DNA from: Bathymodiolus brooksi
Taxonomy: Eukaryota; Mollusca; Bivalvia; Mytilida; Modiolidae
Assembly (NCBI GenBank): GCA_963680875.1
Contig: OY804586.1
Coordinates: 52,982,203 to 53,046,202, forward strand
Direction: 5' to 3'
DNA: 64,000 nt
Shown here: positions 53,365 through 64,000 of the stretch, piece by piece
How the letters are laid out: every line of letters begins with the position of its first letter
Position numbering within the stretch: position 1 is the stretch's first letter
Notes under the pieces: generated by a model
The model's database searches: none
Told to the model about the DNA's origin: nothing
What the model saw: only the letters and a program-made list of their open reading frames with translations
Position numbers and translations under genes: made by a program

Positions 53365-53540
53365 TGTTTTTTTTTTTTTTGTTTGTTTTTTTTTCCTTTG
53401 TTTTTTCTTTCTTATTCTTTTGTTTTCTTTTCTTTTGTTTGTTTGTTTTTTTTTTGTTTTTTTTTTTTTGTTTCTTCTTTTCCTTTGTTTTTTCTTTCTT
53501 TTTCGTTTTCTTTTTTTTTCTTTTTCTTTTTAATACTATA
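53185..53540 (+). mobile_element. Retroelement 3' region running into T-rich low complexity
   Basis: agagcaggatatgcttaccc, tgtttttagtgggtttgtgt and atgtagatcaatgttctttt are the known 3' region. From about 53300 it has expanded into (TTTTG)n and (TTTTC)n. Open frames of about 110 codons on both strands reflect composition only. Confidence 0.8.
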
Positions 53541-53639
53541 ACATCACCTTTGCTTTGCGGCTGCTGTTTATTCCTTGGTATTTTCACATATTTCTTAAAG
53601 CCTTTATTTATTTAAAACAGTAGAAAAACGTATATATCT

Positions 53640-53870
53640 AATTAAGTGAGAACCACGCGTTTCTGGAATAATATTCATCATGTACGTACATAGTCACAAG
53701 ATTGAACAGCCAAATAATTTAAAAGTCTTTGAAAGCAAGTAAACCAAAGGGCCTAAACAAGATGGCCGAAATATGCTATGGTGGCATATTTCTGAGAAAG
53801 ATTCCCATCAGTCAGTTTTGGTCATAATTAAATTGTTTAGAAACTGTACATTGAAAACATAAATAGTATT
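53640..53870 (-). mobile_element. Element P copy
   Basis: Contains acgcgtttctggaataatat, tcatcatgtacgtacatagt, ccaaataatttaaaagtctt, aaaccaaagggcctaaacaa and gaaactgtacattgaaaaca. Confidence 0.8.
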
Positions 53871-53878
53871 ATTGATGA

Positions 53879-54105
53879 AATTACAACTACCTGTGCAATC
53901 AGTGCCTATCACCACCAAAGCTGTGAGTTCGAATCCCGTTCATGCATGGAGAGATGTACTTAATACAATATTATGTGATCAAGTCAGTCTCTTGCGACAT
54001 ATCAGTGGTTTTCTCTGGATAATCCGGTTTTCTCCACCAACAAAACTGTCCGCCACGATTTAACTGAAATATTATTGAAAGTGATGTTAAACAGCATAAT
54101 CCTAA
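53879..54105 (+). mobile_element. SINE-A, 5' end trimmed
   Basis: Contains ttacaactacctgtgcaatc, B box gagttcgaatcccgttc, cagtggttttctctggataa and tgaaatattattgaaagtga. Confidence 0.85.
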
Positions 54106-54309
54106 CCCGATCCTAAGACGTACGTTAAATATCTGAAGAAAGAATCAGAATAATTTGCAAACCGTGATATTTACACGTTCCCGAGATAGAATCCCGTTAT
54201 ATTACAGCATCAAGTATTAAGTGCAATAATTCGTTTGGATCATATTAATATAATATTACAAAGATCTTGTAATATTAATATTTCTGCATAATATTATTAT
54301 CCACAATTA

Positions 54310-54500
54310 TAACTACAGAAACGTAGATATCAAATTTAGTGCGCAACTTGCGTTTCTGGAATAACCGTCATTTAGGTACGATGTAAAATCGAAAGATTGG
54401 AAAACCAAATAATTTAAAAGTGTTTGGGAGCAAATAAAACCAAAGGTCTAAACTCGGCCAAGATCACAAATGCCTGAAGGAGGAAAGCCTTAGACATGAC
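54310..54500 (-). mobile_element. Element P copy
   Basis: Contains acgtagatatcaaatttagt, gcgcaacttgcgtttctgga, ataaccgtcatttaggtacg, ccaaataatttaaaagtgtt and agatcacaaatgcctgaagg. The best-preserved right end of the element. Confidence 0.85.
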
Positions 54501-54603
54501 TGACGTGATCGCATATATCCCTGTAATTATGTTGTGGGTCTTGTCCTCAGCCCAATACCGGATAAATGTTTTAGGAAATTATTCCCACCTGAAATGAATA
54601 AGA

Positions 54604-55316
54604 ATAATGTCATTAAAACGTGTCTGTCCAAAAAAGATATACATGCTATCGATACATACATCTCTTAACATAATCCTAGAATAAATGCGGTTGTCTAGGC
54701 CAAAGTTACAAGGAAAAACATTCAATATGCATCAATATTCACATTTACAGATTCAAGTTTACCATAAACAATTGATTTGATTTGATTTGATTTAATTTTT
54801 TATATTTAACGCCACTTTCAGCAGTATTTCAGCTATATCATGGCGACCAGTTTTAGTGGTGGAAGAAGCTGGAGTACCCGGAGAGAACCACCGACCATGG
54901 GCAAGCAACTGGTAAACTTTATCACATGCGGCTGCGAGTCGAGTGCACCCTTTATTGTAATTTACAAAGCCGGGCGCGAATCCACGACGTATTGGTGATA
55001 GTCTTGTATGAGTTGTTAGGTAATCCAACTACCTAACTCATTGAGCCACCCGGGCCATACAACTACCTAACTCATTGAGCCACCGGGCCCTGATAAACAA
55101 TTGAACATCTTCAGCTTTTTAAGATGTTGAACTCGCAGTAGTGTCAATAATGTCATTAAAACGTGTCTATGTACAAAGAAGATATACATACTATCGATAC
55201 ATACAGCTGTTAACTTGATTCGAGAATAGATCCAATTGTCAGTGTCAAAATTAACTGGAAACGCATTCAGTATGCAACAATATTTAAATATACATATTCA
55301 AGATACCATCAATATC
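54604..55316. repeat. Direct duplication of about 168 bp flanking a SINE
   Basis: Copies at about 54604-54772 and 55146-55316 share ataatgtcattaaaacgtgt, agatatacat.ctatcgata, cattca.tatgca and catattcaag. A SINE lies between them. Confidence 0.8.
54804..55092 (-). mobile_element. SINE-A-type body with a distinct tRNA-like head (SINE-C)
   Basis: On the minus strand: ggcccgggtggctcaatgag and ttaggtagttggattaccta (A box), cgtggattcgcgcccggc (B box), then the SINE-A body tgatagtttaccagttgctt-like, ccgggtactccagcttcttc and tail catgatatagctgaaatact. The first 36 bases are duplicated outside (55057-55092). Confidence 0.8.
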
Positions 55317-55319
55317 TTT

Positions 55320-57430
55320 TATATCTTCGGCTTTTTTTTAAAGATTTTGAGCTCTTATATATTACGACTTGCAATTACGACCCTCTTTCTTTCATAGAGG
55401 ACGGTAGTCCTCATTACGGTAGACCACATCTATAGGTAAAACACCACATACTGATGGACTATTTATCGCGTCGGTCTCGCGACGCGAGACTAAGAAATAA
55501 ACCCGAGACTAAAAATGTTGGGGGCTGACATTTAAACCCGGATGTGGAAAGCCAACACAGATACGAAAGTAAATACTTTCATTAAAAAGATTTAAATAAT
55601 AGCTACTTCGTTTTGTTTTTGTTAAATACAATCTTGTATTTTCATTCCTGAGTCAAAAATTTTCAAAACTACATCTATTTCATTTGCAACTGCGTCAATT
55701 CCATGTAATCGTGACGCGTACAGTGTACTGTAACCAAACACAGCACCTTTTTCAAGCGTGTCCAGAAAAAAAACTTTCTAGTTATGGATTAGTAAAAGAT
55801 GATTACAGAATAAATTTGACTTAATTTAGAACTACAATATTTTCAGAAAATATCAAATTTACATTTTTGGACCATTTGCAGCCGATGTAGAAAAACTCGC
55901 CTTGGTGTGTTTTTTGTTTTGTTTTATTTTTTGCAGAATCTATGCGGGGGGTCTAATATTTACTCGGGTCGATCAAAACTTTGACCAATACAACACGGAC
56001 GTACTGAAAGGACTTTAGATTAACATGGACTATCTTTAAGGACAACTAGGGACTTGTTCATTTTTTACCACTGTGAACAACTCGGGTCATTTTTTGAGGT
56101 ATGGACATTTTATGTCACGCCCAACTGCATTTCACTGTCGAACTCCAGATTATTGACATTTCGTTATATATGACTTACCAGTTTAAAAGAAATCCAAAGC
56201 ACAACTCCTGTCTAATTATTCAAGATTATGTGTACCACAATATTCCTAATATTCGTAAATAAAAACGAATCTTGCCACCATTCATCGCCATGTTAATATT
56301 TTTTTAATCACGTCATATTTTACGTTGCAACAAGTCAAGGACAGCATTGGGATCGTATTTTAGGTCACAACTGACACGCATAGATGACAATGTCGACATA
56401 AAATCAATATTTTTTAATATGCATAGTACACGTACAATAACTAGAATGAGGAGATCCCATACATGTACGCTGTTAATCCAAGTTTGACATTTGTTCACTT
56501 TCTTTGCTTGTCCTTTTTGGCTCTTTTTGAATTATTTTTTTTTATCTCAGAATCATAAGAACTACAGGTAGGTCTGAAGGGAAAAACCTTAGCAATAGCA
56601 GACTCGAAATAATTGTGGGCGTTTGCCCTCTCGACGGGTATCTCGTATATTTGAAATGATAAATTACAACAAATTTGTTGAAACACAAAGGAATCAAACT
56701 GTATAAAAACAAAATACAGAAAACAAACTGCATACAAAAAAGTCTTAAAATAAAAATAAAAATTATTTTAGATGTTGGTCAGTTTTAACTCCTTATGACC
56801 CTTTCTATCTCGGAAACATTTTTGGGTGGTGTCTAGACATGCATTGAATTAGCAGATGAGTAGGAGTGGACCAGAAAGTGGGGGACTAGTTTTGAGGGTG
56901 GATCAGAAAAAGTGGCCAGGTTTCAAAACTGATAAGCAAAAAAAATAAAAAGATATTTAAAAAAAATATCATTTGAATGCATGCTTCTATACTACAAATC
57001 CAGCTTTTTAAGATTTTGCCAAAAAGGAGGAGGGGGCATGTGCCCCTTGCCACAGGCTCATATGTCTCTGATAAGAAAAGATAGTTGAACATAAACATTT
57101 TTCATTTTTATGCAGTTTTTGCATTTATTATTTCTTTAGCCAAGATAATAAAACAAACACTTTCTAACCATGATGTGCTCGCATGGAACAAGGAACATAA
57201 TGCTTTAGTTTTTCCTTATTTCTGTTAGTGTTAATTATTTCTATCAGTACCCTTTTTATTTATACATCTTACTGCCCAAAAGAAGGGAAAAAAAAGAAAT
57301 TATACAAAATATCTATAGATACATTGTGAAAAATATAAAGGAAACAAGAATTATTTTTACATAGTAAGAGAAGAGAATATGTGGCCACAGGTACTCAGGG
57401 ACAGAATATCTCTACCTTTTTTCCAACACT
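55320..57430. other. Longest stretch without a recognised feature
   Basis: AT-rich DNA with a tctcgcgacgcgaga palindrome near 55478 and low-complexity A/T runs. Open frames of 60-80 codons between 56313 and 57098 show no family pattern. I see no gene, satellite or complete mobile element. Confidence 0.4.
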
Positions 57431-57432
57431 AC

Positions 57433-57455
57433 GGGGGGGGGGGGGGGGGGGGGGG
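57433..57455. repeat. Poly-G tract
   Basis: About 23 consecutive G. Length is unreliable. Confidence 0.9.
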
Positions 57456-58107
57456 TCATATCGTATCCTTGAGCTATTATTTACAGCTTAAGCATTGGTT
57501 AATTTGATATGCATGCATATCATCACAAAATGACCAAAAAAATCCATTTTCGATTTAGTTTTACATTGCATTTGTACGACAGTGGCTCTTGTGTACAAAG
57601 GTTTTGAAAGATTTTCCGTCAGTCTGATCCTACAAAATATTTGAATACTACCAACATCTGCCGAAAATGGTTTAGAATAGTAAGACACAATGAATTTTAT
57701 TTATTTAACTACATTTTTGTATTTATTATGCCGTGCATACTACATGTATATGTATATCTGCTATTATTTATTAAACTCAGTCTTTCTAAAAAATAAATGC
57801 TATAAAATTATTAACCAGCTTGTTGTTGAAACTTTAAAAGGTAATAACATTACACAAGAAGGAATATATATTCTGTATAATTTTGTCACAGATAATTTTA
57901 AAGAGTATGATTTAAATACTGAATATATTAATTATATAAATATTTTTTTTATGTGAAAGCAGAGACATGTCTGATGGAAGCGGTGCCTATATCATTCTTT
58001 CAAAATTAAAAACTATTTTGTTCACTTGGAGCTAGCATAATATTGGCCGAAATACACATACTTTAAAATGTCGAAATGAAGATTATCAGTATTACAGTAA
58101 CCGTACG
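57456..58107. other. Intervening AT-rich DNA
   Basis: The open frame at 57690-57956 is AT-driven and unsupported. No repeat recognised. Confidence 0.4.
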
Positions 58108-58364
58108 CAATGCGGTCTTATGTAGGCAAAATGGGCAGTTGCCCGGTGGTCCCACGAGCAAATGAACCCCATACTAATCTATGTATGTTGTATACGGCAT
58201 GATTTTTAATGTTTAAACACTGATTTTGTTGGAAGTACCAATACAAGAAATATATGTTTAATTTTATCGACCATTTACAGTTTTATTTCTGTGAGTGTTT
58301 GCATAGATATGGGCCTCAGTGCACTGCTTTGACCGGGGCCTATTTTGCTGATAAGACGGCCCTG
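58108..58364. mobile_element. hAT-like MITE, 257 bp
   Basis: The left end caatgcggtcttatgtaggc and aaaatgggcagttgcccgg pairs with the right end ccggggcctattttgctgat aagacggccctg. CAGGGCCGTCTTA-type ends fit hAT elements. The flanks share cgtacg (accgtacg left, acgtacgg right), a possible degraded 8-bp target duplication. Confidence 0.65.
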
Positions 58365-58764
58365 ACGTACGGCATTCATCATTTACACTTCATGAACATG
58401 TATCGGCTCTACATAACATGGTATACCAATATTGCTTATGTATGTTCGTTGTATTAATTGATATTTTCGTAATAAAACTCTTTTCTTATGACTTAAAAGA
58501 CCATATTTTCATTTTACAGACACCGGCGTCTACTACCCCATTTAGGCTTTATAATGGTTGATACCACCCGCGTACTAGTACTAGTTAGCCTTCAATGTTT
58601 GCACTGTCCCTAGTCCAACAATAAAAGATTCCATACTTTTTTCTTGTAATTTTCTATTCTACTTCATTTAACTTTCCAGTGGATGTCATAGGGGATATAA
58701 AGGTATTTTTAGTATCATTTAATTTCAAATACTTCCGTCCTCTCTATAGGCCGTGCCTACTCAT

Positions 58765-59160
58765 ATTATCTTCGACCTTGTTGATAATGTAACGTGCATA
58801 CGACAATTTGTCATATAGAAGACATCATGCATACTTAATATCTTGTTTCGTGGAGCATTGTTTGTCTTTTTGTACTTTTGTTTCCGTCATTGTATTGTAT
58901 TGTCCTTTGATTTACGACATCTAATTATCCGCCTTTGATATCTTCGACCTTTTTTTTTTGGGCTGATAACGAAACGTGTGTACGACAGTTTGTCATATAT
59001 TAGACATCATGCATACTTAATATATTGTGTGTCTTTTTGTTCTTTTTCTATTCGTCAATGTATTGTCTTGTCCTTCGATTTACGACATCTAATTACCTCC
59101 CTTTGATATATTCGACTTTTTCTTGGTAAATGTGTTGATAATGAAACGTGTGTACTCAAT
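58765..59160 (+). mobile_element. Retroelement 3' region variant, tandemly duplicated
   Basis: Two copies of about 190 bp contain acgacaatttgtcatata, gacatcatgcatacttaata, ttgtttgtctttttgtactt, cgatttacgacatctaatta and tttgatatcttcgac. Each contains the final part of the usual 3' region plus a flank not seen elsewhere. Confidence 0.75.
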
Positions 59161-59439
59161 ATATTATATCGTGAGATTTTCTCTGTCGTTATTGATGTTA
59201 TGCGTTGTTTCAGAATTTACTGGTATTTGCTTTGACGCTGATCACGGCATTTCTCTGTGATCACATCCGCCTGATAATGATTTGTTTATACCATATTCCG
59301 GCCAGGAACAATTAATATTAAAGACTGATTCTTTACAACTATTGAATACTAATATAGAAAAATAACACTGGACTCCAGTGGTTTGTTTTGAATATGGTAT
59401 TTAAATGTCATTTTTATGCTATAGTCAACGATTTTTTTT

Positions 59440-60560
59440 CTCCATTTCTTAGCGTGCCTAATCAGTTGGTTAAAGGTGGTAGGGGGTCAGCGATATTTTT
59501 ATTACAATTCTTAGCGTGTTTAAGCAGTATGTTAAAGGGGTGTGGGATCACCGATATATTGTTCTCAAGTTCTTAGCATGTTTAAGCAGTAGGTTAAAGG
59601 GGTATGGGATCATTGATATTGTGTCTCCAATTCTTAACGTGTTTAAGCAGTTAGTTAAAGGAGTAGTGACCGGTATATTGTTCTCAAATTATTAGCATGT
59701 TTAAGCAGTAGGTTAAAGGGGTGTGGGATCACCGATATATTGTTCTCAAGTTCTTAGCATGTTTAAGCAGTAGGTTAAAGGGGTATGGGATCATTGATAT
59801 TGTGTCTCCAATTCTTAACGTGTTTAAGCAGTTAGTTAAAGGAGTAGTGACCGGTATATTGTTCTCAAATTATTAGCATGTTTAAGCAGTAGGTTAAAGG
59901 GGTGTGGGATCACCGATATATTGTTCTCAAGTTCTTAGCATGTTTAAGCAGTAGGTTAAAGGGGTATGGGATCATTGATATTGTGTCTCCAATTCTTAAC
60001 GTGTTTAAGCAGTTAGTTAAAGGAGTAGTGACCGGTATATTGTTCTCAAATTATTAGCATGTTTAAGCAGTAGGTTAAAGGGGTGTGGGATCACCGATAT
60101 ATTGTTCTCAAGTTCTTAGCATGTTTAAGCAGTAGGTTAAAGGGATATGGGATCATCGATATTGTGTCTCCAATTCTTAACGTGTTTAAGCAGTTAGTTA
60201 AAGGAGTAGTGACCGGTATATTGTTCTCAAATTATTAGCATGTTTAAGCAGTTGGTTAAAGGGGTATGGGATCATCGATATTTTGTCTCCAATTCTGAGC
60301 GTGTTTAAGCAGTTAGTTAAAGGAGTAGTGGTCACCGGTATATTGTTCTCAAATTCTTAGCATGTTTAAGCAGTAGGTTAAAGGGATAGGGGGTCAGCAA
60401 TGTTTTATTTCTCCAATTCTGAGCGTGTTTAATCCGTTGGTAAAAGGGGTAGGTAGATCAGCGACATGTTTTACTCCTATTCTTAGCGTGTATAAGCATT
60501 TGGTTAAATGGAGGGGGAACAGCGATATGTCTTCTCTAATTCTTAGCGTGTTATTTATCC
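59440..60560. repeat. Higher-order satellite, 181-bp unit of three subunits
   Basis: The 58-62-bp subunit is cttagcatgtttaagcagta ggttaaaggggtatgggatc. Three types alternate: gatcattgatattgtgtctc, agtagtgaccggtatattgt and gatcaccgatatattgttct. The trimer repeats at 181 bp (type junctions at 59571, 59752, 59933, 60114). Both edges are made of diverged monomers. Confidence 0.95.
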
Positions 60561-61282
60561 ACCCATGATAGTTATTTGATTAATATCAGCCTTGAGCTTT
60601 AACTCGGGAGGAGAAATATCGTAATCCTTTGGTAACAGAGATTTATTTATTCATCAATATATACAGTAAGTGAACATCATTGTTCGTCACTTCCGGTTTT
60701 TCCCTAGGTAGACATCATTTTTCGTCACTTCCAGTGTTCCCTATATATTTCACATTTAATCACAATTTCTGTACCAATAATCCAGAAATTTCTCCTCACA
60801 AATGCAAATTTTCATTTTACCTATGGTACCATCTTGTTCATATCGTCTACGTATATATGATAATAAAGGGCAGTAATTATTAATAAATACATTTAGTTCG
60901 TTTAACGTCGACGTTATAACGTATGTATTGTTGGAATAATTGAACGTCAAACTCTCTTTTTGCAATTAATTCACGATGAAAATTTCTTTAATTGCTCGAT
61001 AAAACACATTTAGTACAATAAAAGAACAAACATAAAAATTTCATCAATATCCTGTTGCATAATAAAAATTTGATTGAAAATGGTTTTAAGATACACGTGT
61101 TGTAGTTGCAAAGTAATAACAGATATGATAAATAAGTCTTAATACAGGCTAGGCCACTAGAAATGAAAATATACGTGTACGTGTAATGTTTTCATTGTAA
61201 ACGAATTTCAGAATAAACAAAGTTGATATATAATTATATTTTTATGATTACAACGAGAGTTCACCCCTCCCCCACCCCTCCC
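60561..61282. other. Intervening AT-rich DNA
   Basis: A short direct repeat (cattgttcgtcacttccggt and catttttcgtcacttccagt) is at 60675-60735. No gene. Confidence 0.5.
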
Positions 61283-61355
61283 CCTACGGTTTTGTGTGAG
61301 GTACATGTTGCTCGATCTTTCGATGTAGTGTTTTGTAGATCTTTGTCTGTTCTTT
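61283..61355 (+). mobile_element. Retroelement 3' fragment, subfamily A
   Basis: ctacggttttgtgtgaggta, catgttgctcgatctttcga and tgttttgtagatctttgtct; the remainder is missing. Confidence 0.6.
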
Positions 61356-61609
61356 AATTATAGAATGTTACAGTTTTTGTTGAGATGAACCGCCGATAGT
61401 TTCTTTTTCAATTCATATCCGCATATACATACACTCGTTTACAAATGTAGAACCTGAAACTTATTTCTGAAATATAATAAATAATATGTTATTGTATGAT
61501 TAATGTTGCTATTTGTTGTGATTGAAAACAAATTAAATGTCAATCATGCGTATATATTAGTTTATTAAATGTTACATACAGATTGATTGTTTTGGTAATA
61601 AGATTTACC

Positions 61610-61780
61610 CAAAAAATACCAGACGTCAGAACTATTCCATAATCCAATCAAAAAATAGTAGACGCACAGAGAAAATCGATACACTTAACACATGTATGCA
61701 TGACCACTCACTCTCCTATCTTAGTACAGGCATATAAATATAAAGTGGCGGAGTTAAGCTAGTTTTATGGGTTCAAGTCC
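61610..61780 (+). mobile_element. Dispersed repeat R4
   Basis: Contains aaaaaataccagacgtcaga, aaaatcgatacacttaacac, catgaccactcactctccta and aagtggcggagttaagctag. Confidence 0.65.
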
Positions 61781-61984
61781 TCCACTCTTTGTGAAATGAT
61801 GCGATCATGTAAGTGTTTTAACCACGTGAGTAAATTACTGACAATCCCATATAACTTGTTGAGCAGCGTTGTTGTAAAGAATGCTTGGGTCCTAATTTTG
61901 ATCTTTATGCATAATTGTTTTTATTCCTGGCCGCAAACTTTGTCATATGTGTAATAGTAGTTCTATGTGAAAAAAGGTTTTCGT

Positions 61985-62178
61985 TTTCCATCACTAACGT
62001 TGTAAGTTCGAATTCCACTTAGAAGAGGTGTGCTCGATACGACATTACGTGATAAAGTTTGTCAGTGACTTTCCCACAGGTCGGTGGATTTATCCGGGTT
62101 CTCCGGTTTCCTTCACCAATAATACTGACAGCCACGATATTACGGGAATATTATTGAAAGTGGCGTTAAACACCTAAC
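61985..62178 (+). mobile_element. SINE-A, lacking the 5' part of the head
   Basis: B box taagttcgaattccact; gtgataaagtttgtcagtga; cacaggtcggtggatttatc; tail gaaagtggcgttaaacacct. Confidence 0.85.
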
Positions 62179-62183
62179 CGTTC

Positions 62184-62385
62184 GCCTTCATCCCAGTAGC
62201 ACCTACATCTCTATGCGATTCATTGGTATAATATATTGCTGAAAGTCTGCTAACTTGACGTTAAGCATCATAACTTTAACCATTAATGCCATTATCCTTC
62301 ATCCCAGTAGCACATGCCTCTCTATGCGATTCATTGTTAGAATATAGTATTGCTGAAAGTCTGCTAACTTGACGTTAAGCAGGAA
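62184..62385 (+). repeat. Direct duplication of a SINE-like tail
   Basis: Two copies (62184-62274 and 62293-62385) of ccttcatcccagtagcacct, tctctatgcgattcattg, attgctgaaagtctgctaac and ttgacgttaagca. Confidence 0.85.
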
Positions 62386-62842
62386 CCACTCAATTAAATA
62401 CCGTTCTCCAGCGTCATAATATACAGATCAATTACAACTGTATTGGAGAAAATAAATGTAGCATTGATGGATACATATCCAATATCTAAACAATTTAAAT
62501 AGCCATCTATATTGTATGAAGACATGCAATATTCTCGTTATAGCAACATATGAAGTGTGAAAGGCAACACACAGATAGCTAAGCTTACCATAGAAATGTT
62601 GACAAACCTATGTTATATAGATGAAAGTTTAGAACAAAACCACTTTTAATAATGTTGATCTTTCTTTTATTCTCAACCTATCTTCACATACATTACGTTC
62701 GAAGTCTCTCGAAAGCTTTCATAAGAACTATCACTACAGAAATTACAACCACCTGAAATGGAAATGGGAACGGATAGAAGCTAGCTCGGTTCTTTAATTT
62801 AACGTTCTATTATATACATGATGTACTTTAAATATTTCAAAA
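62386..62842. other. Intervening AT-rich DNA
   Basis: Probably the decayed upstream part of the retroelement remnant or single-copy DNA. Nothing recognised. Confidence 0.4.
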
Positions 62843-63340
62843 TTGTGTGACTATTTTGATGCTATGTATCATAATGCACTTGAAATAAAGGACACAAAAG
62901 AAGCACCTGTCTTCTTCATATTTGTCCTATACCGAGAAATTGATTGCGAGGGCCGGTTGAGAACAAATCATTTCTATAAAATAGATGAATTTAGTTTTTC
63001 CTTTAAGAATTTTCCATTTATGTGTAGCAACATTCCTAGCATAATACAGTTAGGTATGCTTCATACCTAGATTGACAGGGGGTCGGTTACGAAATAAACT
63101 TTAGACAAAAGAGATGATTTCAATTTTCCTATTGTGAACTTTCCATTTATATGCAACAACATCCCAGCAGCACTATGGAGTATATATCTTCTCAGTTGAT
63201 ACGATATTCCAGGGCAGCTTGTATTTCATGTCATGATGTCTTTGACAGAGGGTTGCTCTAACAAGAAATTTCTATAGCCGCCAAGGAATCCTAGTGATGA
63301 AGTTGAAATCATCACTTCGATAATTTTACCGTCGCCATGA
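62843..63340 (+). pseudogene. Reverse transcriptase C-terminal remnant of a non-LTR-type retroelement
   Basis: Two copies of the same protein segment lie in series. The first (open at 62843-63070) reads ALEIKDTKEAP, then EGRLRTN, IDEFSFSF and NFPFMCSNIPS. The second (about 63072-63180) is interrupted by a stop and reads KRDDFNFPIVNFPFICNNIP. This NFPF.C.NIP segment is one I recall from the C-terminal part of retroelement reverse transcriptases abundant in bivalves and lancelets. Further decayed frames with stops follow to about 63340. The same-strand 3' region at 63390-63610 is the sequence repeated throughout the window, so this is the longest copy of that family here. Palm-domain catalytic motifs are absent. 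The clade is not determined. Confidence 0.75.
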
Positions 63341-63389
63341 TGGTATTAACCATTACAGAATGTCTGGGTCGCATGATCTCGGACATATT

Positions 63390-63610
63390 CCGGTTGTCAC
63401 ATGAGTAACATGACGGGAACCAATAGTGGAGCAGAATATGCTTAACCTTTCTTATATTGAAGCTCCCGAAATCCTTCTCGTGGTTTTTGGTGGGGTTCAT
63501 GTTGCTGAAGCGTTAGTTTCCTGTGTAATGTTTTATATTCTTTTGTTTGCCTTTTCGTCTTTTGGTCATTCTATTATCAGTATTTCGATGTACGTCCTTG
63601 TGTAGTATGA
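63390..63610 (+). mobile_element. Retroelement 3' region (subfamily A), longest copy
   Basis: Starts near gtcacatgagtaacatgac, passes through a degenerate cttacc..gagcac segment to ggtttttggtggggttcatg and ends in the tttcgatgtacg region. It directly follows the reverse transcriptase remnant and so identifies the many isolated copies as 5'-truncated 3' ends. Confidence 0.75.
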
Positions 63611-63631
63611 ATTATTCTTCAATTAATTATC

Positions 63632-64000
63632 AACCGCATCGGTGGCGTAATGGTTAACGTGCTCGCCTCGAGTGCGGTAGATCGTAGGTTCAAACTCCGA
63701 TCGGGTGAAACCAAAGACTATGAATTACTATATGTTGCTTCTCCGATAAGCACGCAGCATTAAGGAGAAAGAGCAGAGACTGGCTGGCTCGGAATCAGGA
63801 TGATGTGTCCGAGTGGGGCAACCTATCTATCCGCGGACTGTTGTTTCAGTGAGCTAGCACTAGAAAGATCCAACAAAGCGTGTTGGTCTAGTACAAAGCG
63901 GACCTAATCATCATGTCATTGAAAATTAACCTGTTCTCGCCATGATATAGCTGAAAAATTGCTGAATTGGCATTAAAACAACAATCACTCACTCATTCAC
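63632..64000 (+). mobile_element. SINE-B, full length, runs to window end
   Basis: A tRNA-like head has an A box (ggtggcgtaatggttaacg) and a B box (ggttcaaactc). It is followed by a body (gcacgcagcattaaggag, gatgatgtgtccgagtgggg, actgttgtttcagtgagct) and the tail catgatatagctgaaaaatt, then cattaaaacaacaatcac and repeated actc. From memory the layout matches the widespread bivalve SINEs such as RUDI. The pol III boxes look intact. Confidence 0.85.

Noticed and set aside
53200..53615. Phe-rich and Lys-rich frames of about 110 codons
   Set aside because: Pure composition effect of a (TTTTG)n/(TTTTC)n tract.
36434..57455. Poly-G tracts as G-quadruplex regulators
   Set aside because: Single uninterrupted G-runs of this kind are often sequencing or assembly artefacts, and no gene is near enough to regulate.

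Overview
The window looks like nuclear DNA of a bivalve mollusc, most likely a mytilid mussel or a close relative. It is AT-rich and almost free of genes. It contains no operons, ribosome binding sites or other prokaryotic features. From memory, several of its dispersed repeats resemble ones common in Mytilus. They are tRNA-headed SINEs whose tails read like gatatagctgaaatattg and ggcgttaaacaacaatcac, a retroelement 3' region containing tggggttcgtgttgctc, and an element whose units contain ccaccaacag and ctactgggcgg. The species cannot be fixed from the sequence alone.

Host-type coding sequence is confined to three short exons on the + strand, at 10650-10759, 33116-33225 and 53042-53151. Each is exactly 110 nt, starts with ATG, encodes 36 residues plus two bases, shares the core VNRFSFRRKGS, and ends at a GT splice donor in the same phase. 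In the core most differences between them are synonymous. They are either alternative first exons of one gene or the first exons of tandem paralogues. I do not recognise the protein and saw no downstream exons. This is the most biologically interesting signal in the window.

Mobile DNA fills much of the rest. (1) A 2502-bp cut-and-paste transposon at 42008-44509 has 26-bp inverted ends and a 4-bp ATGT target duplication. It carries a frameshifted transposase and sits inside a 52-bp satellite. (2) A reverse-transcriptase remnant at 62843-63340 is followed by the 3' region that recurs, 5'-truncated, about twenty times elsewhere. (3) Two main SINE families are present, called SINE-A (roughly 15 copies plus tails) and SINE-B (two full-length, several partial). 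(4) A dispersed element called element P here has an internal 74-bp unit that is expanded to about 21 copies at 21.2-22.8 kb. (5) Two elements with GCTCACCT/AGGTGAGC ends, several hairpin (foldback) MITEs, a hAT-like MITE and MITEs with tacagtcaa ends are also seen.

Tandem arrays, in order: 34 bp (7.02-8.01 kb), 36 bp with a TGACGTCA palindrome (13.1-13.5), 44 bp (14.8-16.0), about 57 bp (16.46-16.69), about 20 bp (20.16-20.24), 17 bp (21.03-21.20), 74 bp (21.2-22.8), about 54 bp (25.39-25.54), about 81 bp (38.3-38.7), 52 bp (41.5-42.0), 21 bp (47.7-49.4), about 33 bp (52.7-53.0) and a 181-bp higher-order repeat (59.4-60.6). The long open frames at 7 kb and 48-49 kb are by-products of such arrays. 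Family assignments rest on reading and memory; no search was run.
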